Of a stretch of DNA of 17,142 nt, positions 14,463-17,142 are shown in pieces; position 1 is the stretch's first letter; each line of letters starts with the position of its first letter. The notes beneath the pieces are model-generated. The model had not been told where the DNA came from. It saw nothing but the letters and a program-made list of their open reading frames with translations, and ran no database searches. Location: positions 18,765 through 35,906 of the forward strand of contig DJEQ01000110.1 of the NCBI GenBank assembly GCA_002431355.1. Reading direction: 5' to 3'. This stretch comes from Oribacterium sp. UBA5894 (GTDB taxonomy: Bacteria > Bacillota > Clostridia > Lachnospirales > Lachnospiraceae). A program made the position numbers and the translations under genes.

Positions 14463-14900
14463 ATGGTTCTGCATCAGGGAAATAAAAGCATTGAATTTAC
14501 AATAGTAAACTATCAGTATCCAGAGAAAAAACCATCAAATGAAGGACTCGATTATGATGCAAATTGGCTGATGTGTGAAGTCAAGTATTCGGATGCTGAA
14601 GCAAATGAAACATATAAGGATGCGTGTCTCCTGACAGATGAACTGGCAGATATGGCAGAAGAACTTTCTAAAATTCTAGGCGGCTTTGAATATGGATATA
14701 TTTCAGATTTCGTGGAACCATATTTGAAGGTTGCAGCGGCAAGAGCAGGCGAGAAAATTGTGATTATTTTTCAGTTCGTTTATGATACGACAGATGGAAT
14801 CTGGAAGGATAGAAAAATCACAGCATTACTGTCGAAGGAAGAAGCAGTAGAAATTGTACAGGCGCTAAGAAAGTTGATGAGAAAATACCGGGTGAGGTGA
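14463..14900 (+). CDS. WapI-type immunity-like protein
   Basis: The 145-aa acidic protein has no signal peptide or membrane segment. The segment YDANWLMCEVKYSDAEANETYKD...CLLTDELADMAEEL, then a FVEPYLKV stretch and a C-terminal KEEAVEIVQALRKLMRKY helix, resembles the small cytoplasmic family annotated as WapI-type immunity proteins. These neutralise the toxic C-terminus of a cell-wall-associated toxin. That assignment rests on recall of the family pattern and needs a profile search. ATG 14463 was chosen because GGAGG lies 6 nt upstream; ATG 14436, directly after the hsdM-like stop, is a possible longer start. No toxin gene is visible next to it. It is followed, with a 2-nt gap, by another small gene. 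Confidence 0.6.
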   Translation: MVLHQGNKSIEFTIVNYQYPEKKPSNEGLDYDANWLMCEVKYSDAEANETYKDACLLTDELADMAEELSKILGGFEYGYISDFVEPYLKVAAARAGEKIVIIFQFVYDTTDGIWKDRKITALLSKEEAVEIVQALRKLMRKYRVR

Positions 14901-14902
14901 TT

Positions 14903-15331
14903 ATGAAGACAAAGAGAATTGTTATAAGAAGCACATCTGGATTTTGCCCTGTGGAATATGCCTATAGCGATAAACTGACTTTAACAGCCAATTCCATCGC
15001 GTATGAATATAAGCCCTATCTTGAGAATGACAATTTGCTCAATGTGTACAAGAAGTGGTCATATAAAACGACAAACAGTATTTTGAGTTTAGCATTTGAG
15101 AAGATAGCTATGGCTGTTGATAAGATATTAAACCGCGATCAAGGAGCTATGTACTGTGACTGCGGCAATATAGATTTTATTGTTACATATGATGATGGAA
15201 ATAAGGTGGCGCGTGAATTTGGTGCACCAGCCAATGAATTTGCGGAGTGTTTCAAAATCATCATGGAAATTATTCCGGCGACTGAGGATGTCCCTGAGGC
15301 AATTAGAATCATTGAAGATGAGGATGAGTAA
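14903..15331 (+). CDS. Small acidic hypothetical protein, possibly immunity-type
   Basis: The 142-aa product has no signal peptide or membrane helix. It begins MKTKRIVIRSTSGFCPVEYAY and ends in an acidic tail (IIEDEDE). It has alternating strand-like segments (KLTLTANSIAYEY, NIDFIVTYDDG) and a conserved-looking NEFAECFKIIMEIIP stretch. I have the impression of similar uncharacterised Firmicute proteins, but I know no function for them. ATG 14903 follows GAGGTGA and lies 2 nt after the upstream stop; a GTG at 14897 would overlap that gene. Tight pairing with the immunity-like gene suggests a shared mRNA and perhaps a shared role against incoming toxins. Confidence 0.65.
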   Translation: MKTKRIVIRSTSGFCPVEYAYSDKLTLTANSIAYEYKPYLENDNLLNVYKKWSYKTTNSILSLAFEKIAMAVDKILNRDQGAMYCDCGNIDFIVTYDDGNKVAREFGAPANEFAECFKIIMEIIPATEDVPEAIRIIEDEDE

Positions 15332-15380
15332 AGTCACGCGAAAAATGAAAGTACTGTAGAGAAGGGAGGAGGCGTGTCAA

Positions 15381-15542
15381 ATGGCGGATATTGTGAAAGC
15401 TGTAAAAAATGAAATGACATTTGAAAAAATCCTTGCTACAGCAATGCACACACCAGGAGTGAAAATAAATCGAGAAAAGTTCCTTAGGAAAGAACTGATG
15501 AGATATTGCTCAGAAGATATTATTGCGGAGGCAATTGATTAA
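15381..15542 (+). pseudogene. Truncated EcsC-like protein gene (N-terminal fragment)
   Basis: A 53-codon frame starts after an excellent ribosome binding site (AAGGGAGGAGG). Its product, including FEKILATAMHTPGVKINREKF and LRKELMRYCSED, resembles the N-terminus of EcsC-family proteins, which are normally over 200 aa. It ends at TAA 15540-15542, exactly where IS66-type sequence begins on the other strand, so the gene looks cut by the insertion or by a later deletion. Family recognition is from memory of the N-terminal pattern. An intact 53-aa protein is the alternative. Confidence 0.5.
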
Positions 15543-15812
15543 CTGTGTAAATGCCAGCGGATCGAGGTCTCTCAGTTCATCCGGATCACGCGGCCAGCGA
15601 AATCGTCCTGTCTCTACTCTTTTGTATAAGAGCAGATATCCATCACCTTCCCAGAGAAGACCTTTGATCCGATCTGCCCTACGACCGCAGGCTTTCAAAT
15701 GGAACTTGTCCTCCACAAGATTTGCAAGCCCATCGATTCCACGCCGAAGGTCCGTGTATCCAGTGGCCACATAGATGTGCTTGAAATCTTTCGGTGACGC
15801 ATCATTCAGCAT
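15510..15812 (-). pseudogene. tnpB: IS66-family TnpB (Orf2), truncated
   Basis: This is the accessory protein of IS66 elements, needed with TnpA and the TnpC transposase; its biochemical role is unclear. The hallmark segments are VATGYTDLRRGIDGLANLV, CGRRADRIKGLLWEGDGYLLLYKR and GRFRWPRDPDEL. Two signs of decay are visible. The ~10 residues usually found between the HL and CGRR segments (the LFLF-type strand) are missing. The last codons (INCLRNNIF) come from the EcsC-like gene read backwards, so the normal C-terminus is lost. Its start overlaps the end of tnpA by 11 nt, as usual in this family. Confidence 0.85.
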
Positions 15813-16146
15813 GAAGAGCCTTCACTATGGCAGTCACAAGTTCTGGAGAAGCAGCATTCGTTAATTGGATCAAAGCATCTCCGAAGAGAATGGACGCTGT
15901 GCTGTTTTCAATGTCCTTCGGCACTGGATTCACTTCTTTCGAAGATACATCCGATGCCTTTATTTCAACAAACTTCGGTGATGACTCTACAGCCATACGC
16001 CTCAGTTTACGTTGACGATAATAATAAGTATTCGTTCCAAGGTTATTTGCCTTGCACCAGTCAACAACCGTAAGGTTACTGGCCTTCTGCTGGCGTATCA
16101 TCTCCGCCCATTCTTTAGCACGAACATTCTGTACAAGTTGATCCAT
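15802..16146 (-). CDS. tnpA: IS66-family TnpA (Orf1)
   Basis: This 114-aa product is the first protein of IS66-type elements. It shows an N-terminal helix-turn-helix-like region (residues ~10-50) with WAEMIRQQKASNLTVVDWC and the NLGTNTYYYRQRKLR segment typical of this family, then a variable C-terminal part. It probably binds the element's ends, although its function is not established. AAGGAGG lies 8 nt before the ATG. The frame looks intact, but the element as a whole is truncated, so the gene is a passenger. Confidence 0.85.
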   Translation of the reverse strand: MDQLVQNVRAKEWAEMIRQQKASNLTVVDWCKANNLGTNTYYYRQRKLRRMAVESSPKFVEIKASDVSSKEVNPVPKDIENSTASILFGDALIQLTNAASPELVTAIVKALHAE

Positions 16147-16260
16147 CGCAATGCCTCCTTGATAGTTTCCTGGTAGTTTTTCAAGTGACTTTAAAAACTA
16201 CTATTTTCTATCAATGCATTATCGCAGGATTTCAAGACTTATGATAGAATGCCAATGATT

Positions 16261-16270
16261 GAGCGCTTAC
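16261..16270 (-). repeat. IS66 left terminal inverted repeat
   Basis: On the minus strand the sequence from 16270 reads GTAAGCGCTC, the characteristic GTAAGCG opening of IS66-family ends, about 125 bp before the tnpA start. It fixes one border of the insertion. The partner end is missing from this window. Confidence 0.65.
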
Positions 16271-16304
16271 CAATTTTGGTAGAGTTTTCAAGGTTCTACA
16301 CATC

Positions 16305-16333
16305 TTTTAGGTGTGGGAAGTTTAAGTTATAAT
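16305..16333 (+). promoter_or_regulatory. Promoter of the DUF1016 nuclease gene
   Basis: A perfect TATAAT at 16328-16333 is preceded at 17 bp by TTTTAG, a modest -35 box. It lies wholly outside the IS66 end at 16270. Transcription would start near 16340, leaving about 45 nt before the start codon with its AAAGGAG ribosome binding site. Confidence 0.55.
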
Positions 16334-16384
16334 TAAAATAATGATTCTTAGAAAAAATCCTCAACTGGAAAGGAGATTTTTCAA

Positions 16385-17142
16385 ATGGACAGCAACCTCA
16401 TTCCGTATCAGCCTGTAATCTCCGATATTAAAAATTTGATTGCCGCAGGTCAGAACGTTGCCTATAATGCAGCCAACCGTGCAATGATTATGACCTACTG
16501 GAACATTGGAAAGCGCATTGTTGAAGAAGAACAGAGCGGTGCCGAGCGTGCAGAGTATGGCAAGAGGCTGATTCCTGTTCTTTCTGCTGAACTCACAAAA
16601 GAATTTGGAGAAGGCTATTCTAAGCGAAATCTCCATTACTACCGTAAATTTTATCTGTATTTCCCCGATACCGAGATTTTGCACACGCGTGTGCAAAATC
16701 TAAGTTGGTCGCATTTACGCGCTTTGTTGCGGGTTCCTGATGAAGATGCCCGTATTTGGTATATGAATGAAGCAGCCAACGAAAATTGGAGTGCTCGCAC
16801 CTTAGACCGCAATATTGGCACACAGTATTATTATCGGCTGCTCCATTCTCCGAAAAAAGAAGCTGTCATTGCAGAAATGAAAGAGAAAACGGCGGCCGAA
16901 CCCAAGCATCAGTTTGAACTTCTCAAAAGTCCCATCGTGGCAGAATTTTTGGGCTTCCGCACCGAGGATTCCTTTGCAGAGTCCGATTTGGAGTCTGCAA
17001 TCCTTTCTCACATCCGCGACTTCATCATGGAAATGGGAAAAGGCTTTGCTTTCGTGGCCCGACAGCAGCATATTGTGACCGATACGGAAGATTATTACAT
17101 CGACCTTGTGTTCTACAACATCGAACTGAAATGCTATGTTCT
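16385..17142 (+). CDS. DUF1016/YhcG-family PD-(D/E)XK nuclease (3' end beyond window)
   Basis: The first 252 codons of a DUF1016 protein are present. The N-terminal helical, DNA-binding-like domain covers ~1-160 (MTYWNIGKRIVEEEQSG, AEYGKRLIPVLSAEL, GYSKRNLHYYRKFYLYFP, NLSWSHLRALLRV). The PD-(D/E)XK nuclease-like domain begins near 180 (LLKSPIVAEFLGF, ILSHIRDFIMEMGKGFAFVARQ, YYIDLVFYN). The acidic D in YYIDLVFYN is visible; the following ExK-type motif falls just past the window end. Such proteins are found near type I restriction-modification genes and phage elements, and their role is not settled. AAAGGAG stands about 10 nt before ATG 16385. A perfect 28-bp palindrome lies inside the gene at 16674-16701. 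Confidence 0.88.
   Translation, partial: MDSNLIPYQPVISDIKNLIAAGQNVAYNAANRAMIMTYWNIGKRIVEEEQSGAERAEYGKRLIPVLSAELTKEFGEGYSKRNLHYYRKFYLYFPDTEILHTRVQNLSWSHLRALLRVPDEDARIWYMNEAANENWSARTLDRNIGTQYYYRLLHSPKKEAVIAEMKEKTAAEPKHQFELLKSPIVAEFLGFRTEDSFAESDLESAILSHIRDFIMEMGKGFAFVARQQHIVTDTEDYYIDLVFYNIELKCYV
16674..16701. repeat. Perfect 28-bp palindrome inside the DUF1016 gene
   Basis: The 28 bases 16674-16701 equal their own reverse complement; the centre is GCACACGCGTGTGC. They encode part of EILHTRVQNLS, just before the conserved SWSHLR segment. Such a long uninterrupted palindrome inside a coding sequence is unexpected. It could fold into a 12-13 bp mRNA hairpin, or be a binding site or a small inserted element. 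Confidence 0.9.

Larger units (their letters stand above)
15543..16270 (-). mobile_element. IS66-family insertion sequence remnant, tnpC side lost
   Basis: The element is read on the minus strand from its left end at 16270, which begins GTAAGCGCTC, matching the typical IS66 terminal start. It then carries tnpA and a shortened tnpB. The large transposase gene tnpC and the right inverted repeat are absent; the break lies near 15540. A full element is about 2.5 kb, so some two thirds is gone and the remnant cannot move by itself. No target-site duplication can be identified because only one end survives. Confidence 0.75.

Overview
The window looks like a chromosomal segment of a Gram-positive Firmicute of the class Clostridia, most likely a Lachnospiraceae-type organism. 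The grounds are strong AAGGAGG-type ribosome binding sites, a MutS2/HtrA-like/YhaM neighbourhood, an XRE-cupin + PotABCD operon, and protein sequences that read like that family. No rRNA, tRNA or CRISPR array was seen, and the genus cannot be fixed from the sequence alone.

Positions 1-13775 are a compact, fairly GC-rich housekeeping block. On the minus strand mutS2 (3725-1239) is followed by an OmpR-type response regulator (1126-209) with an unusually long inter-domain linker. MutS2 diverges from a membrane-anchored HtrA-like protein with a PDZ domain (3793-5154) that seems to have lost its catalytic histidine. The 67-bp divergent spacer holds two promoters whose -10 boxes lie only 6-7 nt from the start codons, so both genes may be leaderless. 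After a 275-bp gap comes the exoribonuclease yhaM (5430-6452) with a clear terminator. A polyamine-uptake operon follows: XRE-cupin regulator, potA with two TOBE domains, potB, potC, and a potD-type binding protein that is membrane-anchored by a C-terminal helix instead of a lipid (6770-12008). Its genes overlap or are tightly spaced, and three direct AAGTTTAG copies sit at its promoter. The block ends with the 23S rRNA m5U methyltransferase gene rlmD/rumA (12231-13775), which carries a repeat-containing insertion.

From 13776 to the window end the DNA becomes visibly AT-richer and turns into an accessory island. First is a ~620-bp gene-poor stretch with about ten copies, in both orientations, of a TATATACGATTT-like motif, plus a 21-bp perfect inverted repeat and an 18-bp palindrome. 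Next is a strong ribosome binding site and 12 codons that read like the N-terminus of a type I restriction-modification HsdM, cut off by a stop. Two small genes follow (a WapI-type immunity-like protein and an unrecognised acidic protein), then the first 53 codons of an EcsC-like gene. An IS66-family element truncated at its tnpC side cuts that gene off. Last is a DUF1016/YhcG-type PD-(D/E)XK nuclease gene, cut by the window end, with a perfect 28-bp palindrome inside its coding sequence. DUF1016 genes commonly sit in type I R-M loci, so the island may be a decayed R-M locus invaded by an orphan immunity cluster and an IS element; that history is inference.
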